Shown: positions 24,149 through 32,174 of the stretch, piece after piece
Layout of the letters: every line of letters starts with the position of its first letter
Numbering within the stretch: position 1 is the stretch's first letter
Source of the DNA: Thiobacillus sp. UBA2186
GTDB lineage: Bacteria > Pseudomonadota > Gammaproteobacteria > Burkholderiales > Thiobacillaceae
Assembly (NCBI GenBank): GCA_002327405.1
Contig: DCVO01000127.1
Span: forward strand, 896-45,840
Length of the DNA: 44,945 bases
Direction of reading: 5' to 3'
Translations under genes and position numbers: made by a program
The notes under the pieces: model-generated
The model's database searches: none
What the model was told of the DNA's origin: nothing
Seen by the model: only the letters and a program-made list of their open reading frames with translations

Positions 24149-24715
24149 ATGCTGCCGGCCTATTCCCACCCCCTGAACCAGACCGATCTGCTCAGGCTCG
24201 ATGCCTTTCTGCATTCTTCCGCCTGCGGGCGCGAGGCCATGGGGCTGTCGCGCGCGCACGGCTTTCTTACCGCCGCCGCCAGCGGGCCGGAACAGCTGGA
24301 GCCGGGCGAGTGGCTGCGGCTGGTGTTCGACGAGCCGGTGTTCGAAACCGGCGAACAGGCCGAGGACATGCTCGGGCTGGCCATGCGCCTTTACCGGGAA
24401 ATCGAAACCACGCTGGACGGTGCGGGCAGCTACCGTCCCGTGCTCGATTTCGTGCGCGACAATGCCGACGGCGTGGCGGTGGATGCCACCGCCTGGTGCC
24501 GGGGCTATTTTTCCGGCATGTCATTGTGCCGCGAACTGTGGTCCATGCACGCCGGCGGCGGGCTCAACCATCTGCTTGCACCCATCTACGAACTTGCGCG
24601 CTACCGCGGGGCGGCGCGCGACGGCAATCATCGCCGCCTGTGCGAGCGGCTGCCCGGCAGCGCCGAGTCGGTGTATCGCTACTGGCGTGCCCAGGCACAC
24701 CGGCACGCCTTGTAA
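24149..24715 (+). CDS. UPF0149 (YgfB/YecA-like) protein
   Basis: 188 residues. The conserved UPF0149 pattern is visible: LDAFLHSSACGREAMGLSRAHGFLTAAASGP..., then WCRGYFSGM. Function is poorly known; YecA-like members sometimes carry a C-terminal SEC-C zinc motif that is absent here. ATG 24149 is the start closest to the conserved N-terminus (LNQTDLLRLDAFL); no good SD is seen. Confidence 0.82.
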   Translation: MLPAYSHPLNQTDLLRLDAFLHSSACGREAMGLSRAHGFLTAAASGPEQLEPGEWLRLVFDEPVFETGEQAEDMLGLAMRLYREIETTLDGAGSYRPVLDFVRDNADGVAVDATAWCRGYFSGMSLCRELWSMHAGGGLNHLLAPIYELARYRGAARDGNHRRLCERLPGSAESVYRYWRAQAHRHAL

Positions 24716-24860
24716 TCGACAAATCTGCGTGCGGCCTGGAATTTTTTCGGGCCGTGCGGCGTCTTAGTACCTGAGATGCCGCGTTTGCCATGAACGGGGG
24801 ATTTGCCTGTTCCTCGATCCCCTCAAACCGGCGGTCCAAACGAGCCAAGAGGAAAACAGC
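24716..24860 (+). promoter_or_regulatory. soxY upstream region
   Basis: 145 bases, GC-moderate, with GGAATTTTTTCG about 24738-24749 and SD AAGAGG before ATG 24861. A promoter for soxYZ is expected here but no clear -35/-10 pair can be assigned. Confidence 0.3.
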
Positions 24861-25325
24861 ATGAATGCAGTTCGCAGAAGCCTGCTCAAGGGGGCAGGCG
24901 GCCTGGGTGCACTGTCGGTCGCCGTCGCCGCCGGCCTGTTGAAACCCACCAAGGTAATGGCTGCCTGGAACGAAGCCGGCTTCAATGCCAGAACCGTTGC
25001 GGACGCAATGTCGGCCATCGGGGCCGGCGGCGCGGCCGTTTCCAGGGAAGTGGTGATCAAGACGCCCGAAATCGCCGAAAACGGAGCGGTGGTGCCGGTG
25101 GATATCGTGACCGATCTGCCCGATGTCGAGTCCATCGCCATCTTTGGCGAGAAAAACACCTTTCCGCTGGTCAGCCAGTACGATGTGACCGATTTCAACG
25201 GCTTGCTGACGACCCGCATCAAGCTGGGCGCCACTTCCAATGTGCGCGTGGTGGTCAAGGCGGGCGGCAAGCACTACACCGCGACCCGGGAAGTGAAAGT
25301 CACGCTTGGCGGCTGCGGCGGCTGA
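24861..25325 (+). CDS. soxY: Sulfur carrier protein SoxY
   Basis: 154 residues. A Tat signal (RRSLLKG at 5-11) is followed by the SoxY domain, which ends in LGGCGG. The Cys two residues before the end (Cys152) is the residue that carries the sulfur substrate in the Sox thiosulfate-oxidation cycle. Periplasmic; works as a heterodimer with SoxZ, encoded 26 bases downstream. No soxAX, soxB or soxCD genes lie in the window. Confidence 0.95.
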   Translation: MNAVRRSLLKGAGGLGALSVAVAAGLLKPTKVMAAWNEAGFNARTVADAMSAIGAGGAAVSREVVIKTPEIAENGAVVPVDIVTDLPDVESIAIFGEKNTFPLVSQYDVTDFNGLLTTRIKLGATSNVRVVVKAGGKHYTATREVKVTLGGCGG

Positions 25326-25351
25326 TCGGCTATCGGATACAGGAGAAAACA

Positions 25352-25663
25352 ATGGCAATTCCCATGAAAATCCGCGCCCTCGCCAAGGGCGACGGCGGCG
25401 AGATCAAGGTGCTGATGAGCCACCCCTCTGAAAACGGCATGCGCAAGGACAACAGCGGCAAGTTCGTTCCCGCGCACTTCATCAAGTTCGCCGTGGTGAC
25501 GGTGAACGGCAAAACCGTATTGGACGGGCTTTGGGGCCCCGGCGTGTCCAAGGATCCCTACCTCGGGTTCAAGGTCAAGGGCATGAAGGTCGGCGACAAG
25601 GTCGTCGTCAAGATCGAGAGCAATACCGGAGAAAAAGACAGCATCGAGACCACGGTCGGCTGA
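25352..25663 (+). CDS. soxZ: SoxZ
   Basis: 103 residues. It starts at ATG 25352 with SD AGGAG well placed (AGGAGAAAACA). The protein begins AIPMKIRALAKG and has EIKVLMSHPSENGMRKD, typical of SoxZ, and no signal peptide; it would be co-exported with SoxY through the SoxY Tat signal. It forms the SoxYZ heterodimer that presents the SoxY swinging-arm Cys to the other Sox enzymes. Confidence 0.95.
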   Translation: MAIPMKIRALAKGDGGEIKVLMSHPSENGMRKDNSGKFVPAHFIKFAVVTVNGKTVLDGLWGPGVSKDPYLGFKVKGMKVGDKVVVKIESNTGEKDSIETTVG

Positions 25664-26071
25664 CCGGGACTTGCGCCCGCCGCCCCGGCATGGGTTCGAC
25701 GGGCCCTCGAATCTTGTTTGTTCCACGCTGACCGGCGGTCGGGCCGAGGCGTCAGCCAGCGCAGCTGCTAGTGGCTCAACCCATAAGTTTCGCTATGTTC
25801 GACGCGCCCCGCATCGCCGATTGCTTTGTCGCTCATCCTCGCCATAGCTACGGCTATGGCTGCGGTTCGCTTCGCGCACTTGGCGCGCGGATGCGCGTCT
25901 CGGCATGTACGCAAACTTATGGGTTGAGACACTAGTCTCCGGCGTGCGGCAGGGCGCCGCGAAAGGCATGTCCTCGGGTGACTGGGGCGAATCCGAAACG
26001 GCCAGCGACGACATGCAATCCTCCTCCAAGGCTTGATGTTTCGAGCTTCCGACGAAGCGCAGCCCGATCGC
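25664..26071. other. Convergent intergenic region containing a MITE-like element
   Basis: 408 bases between soxZ and the DUF192 gene with no convincing gene. It contains the inverted-repeat element at about 25769-25934. The rest holds no other recognised signal. Confidence 0.6.
25769..25934. mobile_element. MITE-like element with 20-bp terminal inverted repeats flanked by TA
   Basis: Terminal repeats at 25771-25790 and 25913-25932 are complementary except one position (GTGGCTCAACCCATAAGTTT versus its partner with T in place of the fourth G). TA dinucleotides flank both ends (25769-25770 and 25933-25934), as expected for IS630/Tc1-like target duplications. The centre holds the 8-bp palindrome GCCATAGC-TACG-GCTATGGC. 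The element is 162 bp and encodes nothing. Confidence 0.75.
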
Positions 26072-26530
26072 TTATTTTTTGCCGCCCGGCAGGTTTTCCA
26101 GCCCCCTTACTGTATCGCCGCTCCCGACGTTGTTGGCGCGGAACCAGTCGATGTTCATTTCCAGGGCGTATTGCGCGGGGCTGCTGGCGCAATGCAGATC
26201 GCGGGTCCCGGGCTGCATATCCTCGATATTGAGGATGCGGCCCTGCGCATCGATGAAGGCGACCGACAGCGGGATCAGCGTGTTTTTCATCCACATGCAG
26301 AGCTTGCCGCTTTCAGCATGGGCGAACAGCATGCCCTGACGCTCGGGCAGCGCCTTGCGCTGCATCAGGCCGGACACATGCGTTGCCGGCGTGCTCGCGA
26401 CTTCCGCCTGGATGCGCTGCGCGCCGACGCCGAGTTCGATGAAGGGAAGCGGTGCCTGCGCCTGGACGGCTCCCGCCGTGCCGGCAAGCAGCAGGGACAG
26501 GGCAGGCGGATGAAGAAAGTTTTTGCGCAT
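26072..26530 (-). CDS. Exported DUF192 protein
   Basis: 152 residues. Signal peptide (1-25, ending AQA). The core GLMQRKALPERQGMLFAHAESGKLCMWMKNTLIPLSVAFIDAQGRILNIEDMQPG is the DUF192 signature. Function unknown. It is convergent with soxZ and begins with ATG 26530. Confidence 0.88.
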   Translation of the reverse strand: MRKNFLHPPALSLLLAGTAGAVQAQAPLPFIELGVGAQRIQAEVASTPATHVSGLMQRKALPERQGMLFAHAESGKLCMWMKNTLIPLSVAFIDAQGRILNIEDMQPGTRDLHCASSPAQYALEMNIDWFRANNVGSGDTVRGLENLPGGKK

Positions 26531-26616
26531 GAGGCTGCGGTGGGCTGTCGTGCAGGATAAGAAATCCTAGCATGCCCCCCGGCCTTCATGCCGGCTGATG
26601 CGGGCGTCAGCGCCGG

Positions 26617-26916
26617 TCAGCGCGGCGAATGGGTGGTGCAGTTGATCTCCTTGCCTGCGGGGGCCACCTTGATGCTGTCCGCCATGCATTCGAAGTCCTC
26701 GTTGAATTTGCATTCGGCGGATTTGCAGGCGCCGACGCCTGCGGTTCTCGTGGCTTCCCTGGTATGGACCGAACCGGACAGGAAGGTGTCGCAGCCCGCA
26801 TGCAGGCTGTTGCCGACCGTGATCGCCCGTGCGTGGCAGTTCATGTTGACGTTGTACGCACATTCGTTTGCCAGGCATTCGGCGACGATCGGCATGTCGA
26901 GGGTCATGTGTTTCAT
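26617..26916 (-). CDS. DUF1540-type cysteine-rich protein with two repeats
   Basis: 99 residues from ATG 26916, SD AAGGAG eight bases upstream. Two copies of a Cys motif: Cys14-x4-Cys19-x7-Cys27-x14-Cys42 and Cys64-x4-Cys69-x7-Cys77-x15-Cys93. That is the DUF1540 pattern, a small domain suspected to bind metal. No signal peptide. It is divergent from hsp20 across a 384-base gap. Confidence 0.85.
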   Translation of the reverse strand: MKHMTLDMPIVAECLANECAYNVNMNCHARAITVGNSLHAGCDTFLSGSVHTREATRTAGVGACKSAECKFNEDFECMADSIKVAPAGKEINCTTHSPR

Positions 26917-27300
26917 GGTGCAGCTCCTTGAGTGAACACAGGATTGCGAATCGGCATGGCATGCGGCGTTTGGACAGGGCGTGCGGCTGCACACATGCCG
27001 GCCTGTAATGGCAGCCGCGCTGCCTGAGTTGCGATTGCCTTGTCGGGCGCGCGCGATCAGGTCGCCGGCTTTGCGTCGCCGCCTTGCGGCGGTTTTGCTT
27101 TTGACATACGAGTTCTTTTTAGACTGTGGCCTGCGCGTTGCAAGGAGAGGAAACCCGGCGGCATTGAAATGATTTATGTTCGCCTGGGCAGGGCGCTGGC
27201 ATAACGAATATTGCTTTGATAATGATCGGTCCGGACCTATATGAATCAGTGCAGGCAAGCTGCCTGCAAATGTTCAATTCATCTTTGTAAGGAGGTCGCG
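26917..27300. other. Divergent intergenic region between DUF1540 and hsp20 genes
   Basis: 384 bases. It contains a GC hairpin followed by TTTTGCTTTT (27079-27102, CCGCC/GGCGG) of terminator-like form, the palindrome GCAGGCAAGCTGCCTGC (27250-27266) just upstream of hsp20, and TTTGATAATGATC (about 27215-27227) as a possible -10. I could not assign a sigma-32 promoter with confidence. Confidence 0.4.
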
Positions 27301-27738
27301 ATGACAAACCTTACTCGTTACGATCCTTTCAGCCTGACGCGCATGGACCCCTTCGAAAGCATGGTGCGCGACTTCATGCCGTCGGCGTATCGCTCCATGC
27401 TCCGCTCGGTGAGCGAGCCCGCCATGCCCATAGAGGTGCAGGAGCTGGACAAGGCCTTCCTGCTTACCGTGGAACTCCCGGGCGTGAAGAAGGAGGATAT
27501 CGACATCGGCATCACGGGCAACCAGGTCACCATCAATGCCGAGGCCAAGCAGGAGAAAATGGTTTCCGGCGCCAAGGAGTGGTGCAGCGAGCGCTGGTAC
27601 GGCAGCTTCAGCCGCACCATCCATCTGCCGCATGAAATCGAGGAGCAGGGTGCGGACGCCACCTATTCCGACGGCCTGCTGCACCTGACTCTGCCGAAGA
27701 AGGCATCGAGCGTGGCCAGAAGGCTGGAGATCCACTGA
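27301..27738 (+). CDS. Small heat-shock protein Hsp20 (alpha-crystallin family)
   Basis: 145 residues. N-terminal MTNLTRYDPFSLTRMDPFES followed by an alpha-crystallin domain (PIEVQELDKAFLLTVELPGVKKEDIDIGITGNQVTINAEAKQE, ending ADATYSDGLLHLTLPKK). It holds unfolded proteins in oligomers. ATG 27301 with SD AAGGAGG is preferred over upstream in-frame ATG 27241. Confidence 0.93.
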   Translation: MTNLTRYDPFSLTRMDPFESMVRDFMPSAYRSMLRSVSEPAMPIEVQELDKAFLLTVELPGVKKEDIDIGITGNQVTINAEAKQEKMVSGAKEWCSERWYGSFSRTIHLPHEIEEQGADATYSDGLLHLTLPKKASSVARRLEIH

Positions 27739-27750
27739 GCGCGATCATCG

Positions 27751-28956
27751 TCAGACCGTGCGCTGCGGCCTGCGGGCGAGCAGGCAGGCAGCCGTGGCTG
27801 CGGCGAATGCCGCGCCGGCCAGGAAGGTGGCAGGCGCGCCATATGCGTTCCATAGCGTGCCGGCGATCACGCTGGCCAGCAGCAGCGCGCCGCCGCTGAT
27901 CAGGTTGAATATGCCGAAGGCCGTGCCGCGCAATGCCGCGGGCGCGGTGTCCGCGACAAGCTTGGACAGCAGGCCCTGGGTGAAGGCCATATGCAGGCCC
28001 CACAGCCCGGCGCCGGCGAATGCCGCCAGCGGCGAGCCGGCGAACGCCAGCAGGCAGTCCGCCGCAATCAGCAGCGCCAGGCCGAACAGCAGCAGCGTGC
28101 GCGGGCTCGTGCGGTCCGCGGCCGCGCCGGCCGGATAGGCGGCACCGGCATAAAAGACGTTCGTCACGATCATCACCAGCGGCACATAGGTGATGTCGAG
28201 CCCCACGTCCTGCGCGCGCAACACCAGAAACGCATCGCTGAAGCGCGTCAGCATAAAGACCGCGCCGAGCAGTACGACCAGCCAGTAGGACCAGGGCAGG
28301 CGCCTCACGTCAGCCAGCACGAGCGGCGGCTTGGCGGCGGGGTCGCTGTCGGGTTCCGGCTCGCGCACGTAAACCGCCAGCACGGCCACGCTGAGAAAGG
28401 CCGGAATCATCGCGATCCACATCACAGAGCGGACATCGTCGGCCAGCGCCATCATGAGCACCACCGCCAACAGCGGGCCGAACAGCGCACCCACCGAATC
28501 CAGGGCCTGGCGCAGGCCGTAGGCGGCGCCGCGCAGCGCGGGCGGGGTGATGTCGGCCACCAACGCATCGCGCGGCGCGCCGCGGATGCCTTTGCCGATG
28601 CGGTCGACGAAGCGCGCCGCGAATACCCAGCCCACCGGCTGCGCCAGCGGGAAGACCGGCTTGGTGAAGGCCGCCAGCGCATAGCCGAGAATCATCAGAA
28701 ATTTGCGGCGGCCGAGAGCGTCGCTGAGCGTGCCGGAGAAGACTTTCATGACTGCGGCGGTGGCCTCGGCCACGCCCTCGATGACGCCGACCGTGACCAT
28801 GGATGCGCCCAGCACGCTGACCAGGAACACCGGCAACAGGCTGTGGATCAGTTCCGAGGAGGTGTCCATGAGCAGCGAGCCGAAGCCCAGCGCCCAGATG
28901 CCGGCTGGCAGGGCGCGCCAGGGGGCGGTGCGAGGTGGGTTGGCGGGCGCGGCCAT
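27751..28956 (-). CDS. MFS transporter
   Basis: 401 residues with about 12 membrane helices, with the motif GTLSDALGRRKFL (loop 2-3) and the signature DRIGKGIRGAPRDALVAD (helix 4-5 region) that marks one subfamily of MFS proteins. Substrate unknown. Convergent with hsp20; 12 bases separate the stops. Confidence 0.87.
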   Translation of the reverse strand: MAAPANPPRTAPWRALPAGIWALGFGSLLMDTSSELIHSLLPVFLVSVLGASMVTVGVIEGVAEATAAVMKVFSGTLSDALGRRKFLMILGYALAAFTKPVFPLAQPVGWVFAARFVDRIGKGIRGAPRDALVADITPPALRGAAYGLRQALDSVGALFGPLLAVVLMMALADDVRSVMWIAMIPAFLSVAVLAVYVREPEPDSDPAAKPPLVLADVRRLPWSYWLVVLLGAVFMLTRFSDAFLVLRAQDVGLDITYVPLVMIVTNVFYAGAAYPAGAAADRTSPRTLLLFGLALLIAADCLLAFAGSPLAAFAGAGLWGLHMAFTQGLLSKLVADTAPAALRGTAFGIFNLISGGALLLASVIAGTLWNAYGAPATFLAGAAFAAATAACLLARRPQRTV

Positions 28957-29019
28957 ATGCGGAGGTTTGCAACGCTTGAGGTTTTCGGGGCGACTGCTGT
29001 CTTTTTAGCAGCGCAGCGA

Positions 29020-29056
29020 GGCGCCGCCCCTGCTTGCGGCGCCGCGATTTGTTTTT
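29020..29056 (+). terminator. GC-rich hairpin with T-rich tail, function uncertain
   Basis: GGCGCCGC (29020-29027) pairs with GCGGCGCC (29036-29043), loop of eight bases, followed by GCGATTTGTTTTTG. No plus-strand gene precedes it, so it may end an unannotated transcript or act in the MFS leader. Confidence 0.35.
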
Positions 29057-29202
29057 GTTATGCCATTTGCGCGCGGTGCGGCGAATCGAAAAAATCTATC
29101 TGCCGCCTTCCGTCACGAGGCTATAAAAGGACTATTCGCTTTACGCAATTCGGGCTGTCCACGGCCGCGAGCGGGAAGGGCGAATGAAAGGAGGTTGTCG
29201 CA

Positions 29203-29403
29203 ATGGAACGCAAATACATCGATTGCCGGGAATACCCGAGCGAGATGAACTGCACGGTCATGCTTTCCGCGGACAGCGACGATGAGCTGCTGGAAGCGGC
29301 GGTGCAGCATGCCATTGCGGTGCATGGCGAGAAAGACACGCCCGGGCTGCGCACCGAGATACGCAAGATGATCAAGAGCATGCCCGTGGCCAAGGCCGCC
29401 TGA
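29203..29403 (+). CDS. DUF1059 small protein
   Basis: 66 residues, MERKYIDCREYPSEMNCTVMLSADSDDELLEAAVQHAIAVHGEKDTPGLRTEIRKMI, the typical DUF1059 form. Function unknown; the two Cys (8 and 17) could bind metal. SD AAAGGAGG precedes ATG 29203. A strong terminator follows 24 bases after the stop. Confidence 0.88.
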   Translation: MERKYIDCREYPSEMNCTVMLSADSDDELLEAAVQHAIAVHGEKDTPGLRTEIRKMIKSMPVAKAA

Positions 29404-29426
29404 TTTGCGAAAGACGGCAATGAAAA

Positions 29427-29454
29427 CGGGGCGGCGCAGCCGCCCCGGTTTTTT
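29427..29454 (+). terminator. Intrinsic terminator after DUF1059 gene
   Basis: Stem CGGGGCGGC/GCCGCCCCG (29427-29435/29439-29447), loop GCA, then GTTTTTT. Good T run on the plus strand. Confidence 0.85.
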
Positions 29455-29502
29455 GTCCGGGCGGTCCGGCACCAAGTCGTGCAATGACCGCGCCGAGCGT
29501 GG

Positions 29503-30135
29503 CTATTTGCCGGCGGACTCCCCCCAAATCTCTTCCAGGCGCTTGTCGCGGCCGCAGTTGTAGCGGTAGAACTTGTAGCGGATGGGGTTCTTCATGTAGT
29601 AGTCCTGGTGGTACTCCTCGGCCGGCGTGAACACCCCCGCCGCAACGATTTGCGTCACGATCGGCTGCGGGAAGGGCCTGGACTTTTCGAGTGCGGCTTT
29701 CGATGCTTCGGCGAGTCGCTTCTGCTCCGCATCGTGATAGAAAATCGCGCTGCGATACTGGCTGCCGGCGTCGCAGAACTGCCGGTTGGGCGTGGTCGGG
29801 TCGATGTTGTGCCAGAACACGTCGAGCAGTTTGGCATAACTGATGAGGGACGGGTCGTAGACGATTTCCACGGCTTCCGCATGTCCGGTGCCGCCGGCGG
29901 AGACTTCCTTGTAGGTCGGATTTTTCTTGTGGCCGCCGATATAGCCGGAAGTCGTCGAGATCACCCCGTCCAGCTTGTCGTAGGGCGGTTCCATGCACCA
30001 GAAGCAGCCGCCGGCAAAGGTCGCCTTTGCCGGCGTGCCGAGAGGTTTCGCTGCGGCGGTGTCTGCGGCATGGACAAGCGCCGGTGCGGAAAGCGCTGCC
30101 AGCAGCAATAAAGGCTTTACCCTGTTCGCGATCAT
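29503..30135 (-). CDS. msrA: Exported peptide-methionine (S)-S-oxide reductase MsrA
   Basis: 210 residues from ATG 30135 (SD GAGGAG). Signal peptide 1-23 (ALSAPALVHA). The catalytic GCFWCMEPP motif, SGYIGG, GHAEAVEIVYDP and EEYHQDYYMKNP are all present, so it should repair methionine-S-sulfoxide in the periplasm. The usual cytoplasmic MsrA has no signal peptide. Divergent from msrB across a 156-base region. Confidence 0.93.
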   Translation of the reverse strand: MIANRVKPLLLLAALSAPALVHAADTAAAKPLGTPAKATFAGGCFWCMEPPYDKLDGVISTTSGYIGGHKKNPTYKEVSAGGTGHAEAVEIVYDPSLISYAKLLDVFWHNIDPTTPNRQFCDAGSQYRSAIFYHDAEQKRLAEASKAALEKSRPFPQPIVTQIVAAGVFTPAEEYHQDYYMKNPIRYKFYRYNCGRDKRLEEIWGESAGK

Positions 30136-30221
30136 GGTTGTCTCCTCGCGTAGTTTTTTTTGACCGGGTCGCCGGGGAATGGTTGCCGGCTTGGGCATGG
30201 CAATCATGATGGATATGCCCA

Positions 30222-30242
30222 TGCGCCGGAATTTCCGGCGCA
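30222..30242. promoter_or_regulatory. 21-bp perfect inverted repeat between divergent msrA and msrB
   Basis: Arms TGCGCCGGAA (30222-30231) and TTCCGGCGCA (30233-30242) with a one-base centre. A candidate operator, though a terminator-like or REP role is possible. It sits about 50 bases upstream of msrB and 87 bases upstream of msrA. Confidence 0.5.
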
Positions 30243-30291
30243 GTAGCCGATCTTGAATTATCCGGGCTGTTCAAGAAAGAGAGGTGTCATC

Positions 30292-30843
30292 ATGGACCGT
30301 CGCACTTTTCTGGAGGCTGTTGCGTTCACACCCTTGGTATTGTCGGGTTGCGACAGCAAGGCACGGTCGGCGGCGGCAAGCGCGCAGGAAGTCGAGGCCA
30401 TGCGCCGCGACTGGAAGGCGCTGCTTGCGCCCGGCGCGGACGTGACGCTTTCCACCCTGCCGCTGCAAAGAAGCGAGGCCGAATGGCAGAAGATCCTGAG
30501 CCCGGCTCGGTTCGAGGTGCTGCGCGAAGAGGGCACGGAGCGGGCGTTTACCAGCCCGCTCGACAAGGAGAAGCGCCCCGGCGTCCATGCCTGTGCCGGC
30601 TGCGGCTTGCCGCTGTTCACCTCGCGCATGAAGTACGATAGCGGCACCGGCTGGCCCAGCTTCATCACCCACATTCCCGGCCATCTCGGCACCAAGCAGG
30701 ATTACAAGCTGGTGCTGCCGCGCACCGAATACCACTGCATCCGCTGCGGCGGACATCAGGGGCACGTATTCGACGACGGCCCGCCGCCGACACATGAAAG
30801 GTGGTGCAACAACGGCGTGGCGCTGAGGTTCATTCCGGCGTAG
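30292..30843 (+). CDS. msrB: Tat-exported lipoprotein methionine-R-sulfoxide reductase MsrB
   Basis: 183 residues. The N-terminus has a twin-arginine (DRRTFLEAVAF) plus a lipobox (VLSGC, Cys20), so it is likely Tat-exported and lipidated. The MsrB domain has zinc Cys pairs CAGC and CIRC, GTGWPSF, GHQGHVFDDGPPPT, and the catalytic RWCNNGVALRF. It reduces methionine-R-sulfoxide. SD AGAGG upstream of ATG 30292. With the exported MsrA this forms an envelope Met-sulfoxide repair pair. Confidence 0.93.
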   Translation: MDRRTFLEAVAFTPLVLSGCDSKARSAAASAQEVEAMRRDWKALLAPGADVTLSTLPLQRSEAEWQKILSPARFEVLREEGTERAFTSPLDKEKRPGVHACAGCGLPLFTSRMKYDSGTGWPSFITHIPGHLGTKQDYKLVLPRTEYHCIRCGGHQGHVFDDGPPPTHERWCNNGVALRFIPA

Positions 30844-30922
30844 CCACGCGGGCGGCGTTCCCGCCGCCGCCCAGGACGAGCGCAATGCCGGTGAAGCGCG
30901 CATATCCATTGGAAAGCTTCAT
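30830..30922 (-). CDS. Possible 30-residue peptide or remnant (low confidence)
   Basis: ATG 30922 with SD AGGAGG, reading MKLSNGYARFTGIALVLGGGGNAARVATPE. It looks like the start of a membrane protein and overlaps the 3' end of msrB by 14 bases in antisense. It may be a remnant of a gene lost near the decayed sterol desaturase. Weakly supported. Confidence 0.3.
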   Translation of the reverse strand: MKLSNGYARFTGIALVLGGGGNAARVATPE

Positions 30923-30950
30923 TGTCCATCCTCCTTTCTTCCGCGCCGGT

Positions 30951-31356
30951 TGATGGGGTAGTCACCCACTTGCCCCACGAAAGGCTGGATCAGCAGCCTG
31001 CCGAAATCGAGTTTGTCCGGATCGCGGAACTGGTCGAGTCCGATGGCCATGCCGATATGTCCCTTGACGGGCTGGGCGCGGTAGGTGCCGAACAGCCTGT
31101 CCCACCACGGGAAATTGAAGCCGAAGTTGCTGTTGGTTTCACGCGCGATATTGGAGTGGTGCACGCGGTGCATCTCCGGCGTGACCACGATGAGCCGCAG
31201 CACGCGGTCCAGTCCGGCCGGCACGCACGTTGCCGTTATTGAACAGGCTGGTGGCGTTGAGCGCCACCTCGAACACCAGCACCGCCAGCGCCGAAGGTCC
31301 GACGCTGCCAGCGCGCCAAGAAAGAAACCCGGGCGGATCGCGGCTTCGTGCGCCAT
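30951..31356 (-). pseudogene. Sterol desaturase/fatty acid hydroxylase family, internally deleted and frameshifted
   Basis: The N-terminal residues read MAHEAAIRPGFFLGALAA and then jump directly to middle-domain sequence. The middle domain (VGPSALAVLVFEVALNATSLFNNGNV) is in a different frame at about 31225-31320. The C-terminal part, in the first frame again (LDRVLRLIVVTPEMHRVHHSNIARETNSNFGFNFPWWDRLFGTYRAQP), is intact to about 30951. Intact members have about 260-270 residues with HxxxH and HxxHH clusters; here the region between residues about 18 and 110 is missing, including the first His clusters. So the gene is broken by a deletion of roughly 90 codons and at least two frame changes. Confidence 0.82.
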
Positions 31357-31469
31357 GCCTGCTCCTTTGCGACCCTCGGTCAGACCAATATAGTCAAAAT
31401 CGGGCGGCCGCTTCGGGCAGGAGACAATAGGGCTAATATGGATCGAGAACAGACCTGTAAGGATGGTTT

Positions 31470-32162
31470 ATGCCCAGCGTGCTCGTAACAGGATCCAACC
31501 GCGGCCTCGGCCTGGAGTGGTGCCGCCAGTATGCGGAGGCCGGCTGGCGCGTGTACGCTACCTGCCGCCGTCCCGAGGCGGCAGAGGAACTGCAGGAACT
31601 CGCCGGCCGCCGCCCGGAACTCAGCGTGCATCGTCTCGACGTGACGCAGGACGAGGCCGTGCAGGAACTGTGCGCAGAACTGCAGCGCGAGTCCATCGAC
31701 GTGCTGGTCAACAACGCCGGCGTGTATTTCGAGAAGTACGTAGGCATCGAAGAGATCCGCTTCGAGACCTGGATGCAGACCTTCGAAGTGAATACCCTCG
31801 GTCCCATGCGCGTGGCCGAAGCGCTGCTCGAACAGGTGGCGCGCAGCGAACGCAGGCTGATCGTGAACATGGCCAGCCACATGGGCTCCATCGCCGAGAT
31901 CGAGGCGCCCGGCGACTATTACTACCGTTCCAGCAAGACCGCGCTCAATGCCGCCATGAAAGGCTATTCCATCGCGCTGAAGGAACGCGGCGTCGGCGTG
32001 CTGCTGCTGCATCCGGGCTGGGTCAGGACGCGCATGGGCGGACGCGACGCGCCGATCCTGCCGGCGGAAAGCGTGGCCGGCATGCGCAGCCTGGCTGAGA
32101 AATTCGGCATGGGCATGACGGGACGCTTCTTCCGCTACAACGGCAGCGAAATTCCCTGGTAA
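31470..32162 (+). CDS. SDR family NAD(P)-dependent oxidoreductase
   Basis: 230 residues. The cofactor motif TGSNRGLG, NNAG (LVNNAG), Ser in NMASHMG, and the catalytic YxxxK (YYYRSSK) identify a classical short-chain dehydrogenase. Substrate unknown. SD-like GTAAGGATGG lies before ATG 31470. Confidence 0.92.
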   Translation: MPSVLVTGSNRGLGLEWCRQYAEAGWRVYATCRRPEAAEELQELAGRRPELSVHRLDVTQDEAVQELCAELQRESIDVLVNNAGVYFEKYVGIEEIRFETWMQTFEVNTLGPMRVAEALLEQVARSERRLIVNMASHMGSIAEIEAPGDYYYRSSKTALNAAMKGYSIALKERGVGVLLLHPGWVRTRMGGRDAPILPAESVAGMRSLAEKFGMGMTGRFFRYNGSEIPW

Positions 32163-32174
32163 TCAATCCTGGTT

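Noticed and set aside
29060..29248. 62-codon plus-strand frame before DUF1059
   Set aside because: It overlaps the start of the DUF1059 gene in another frame, lacks an SD and shows no protein-like pattern.
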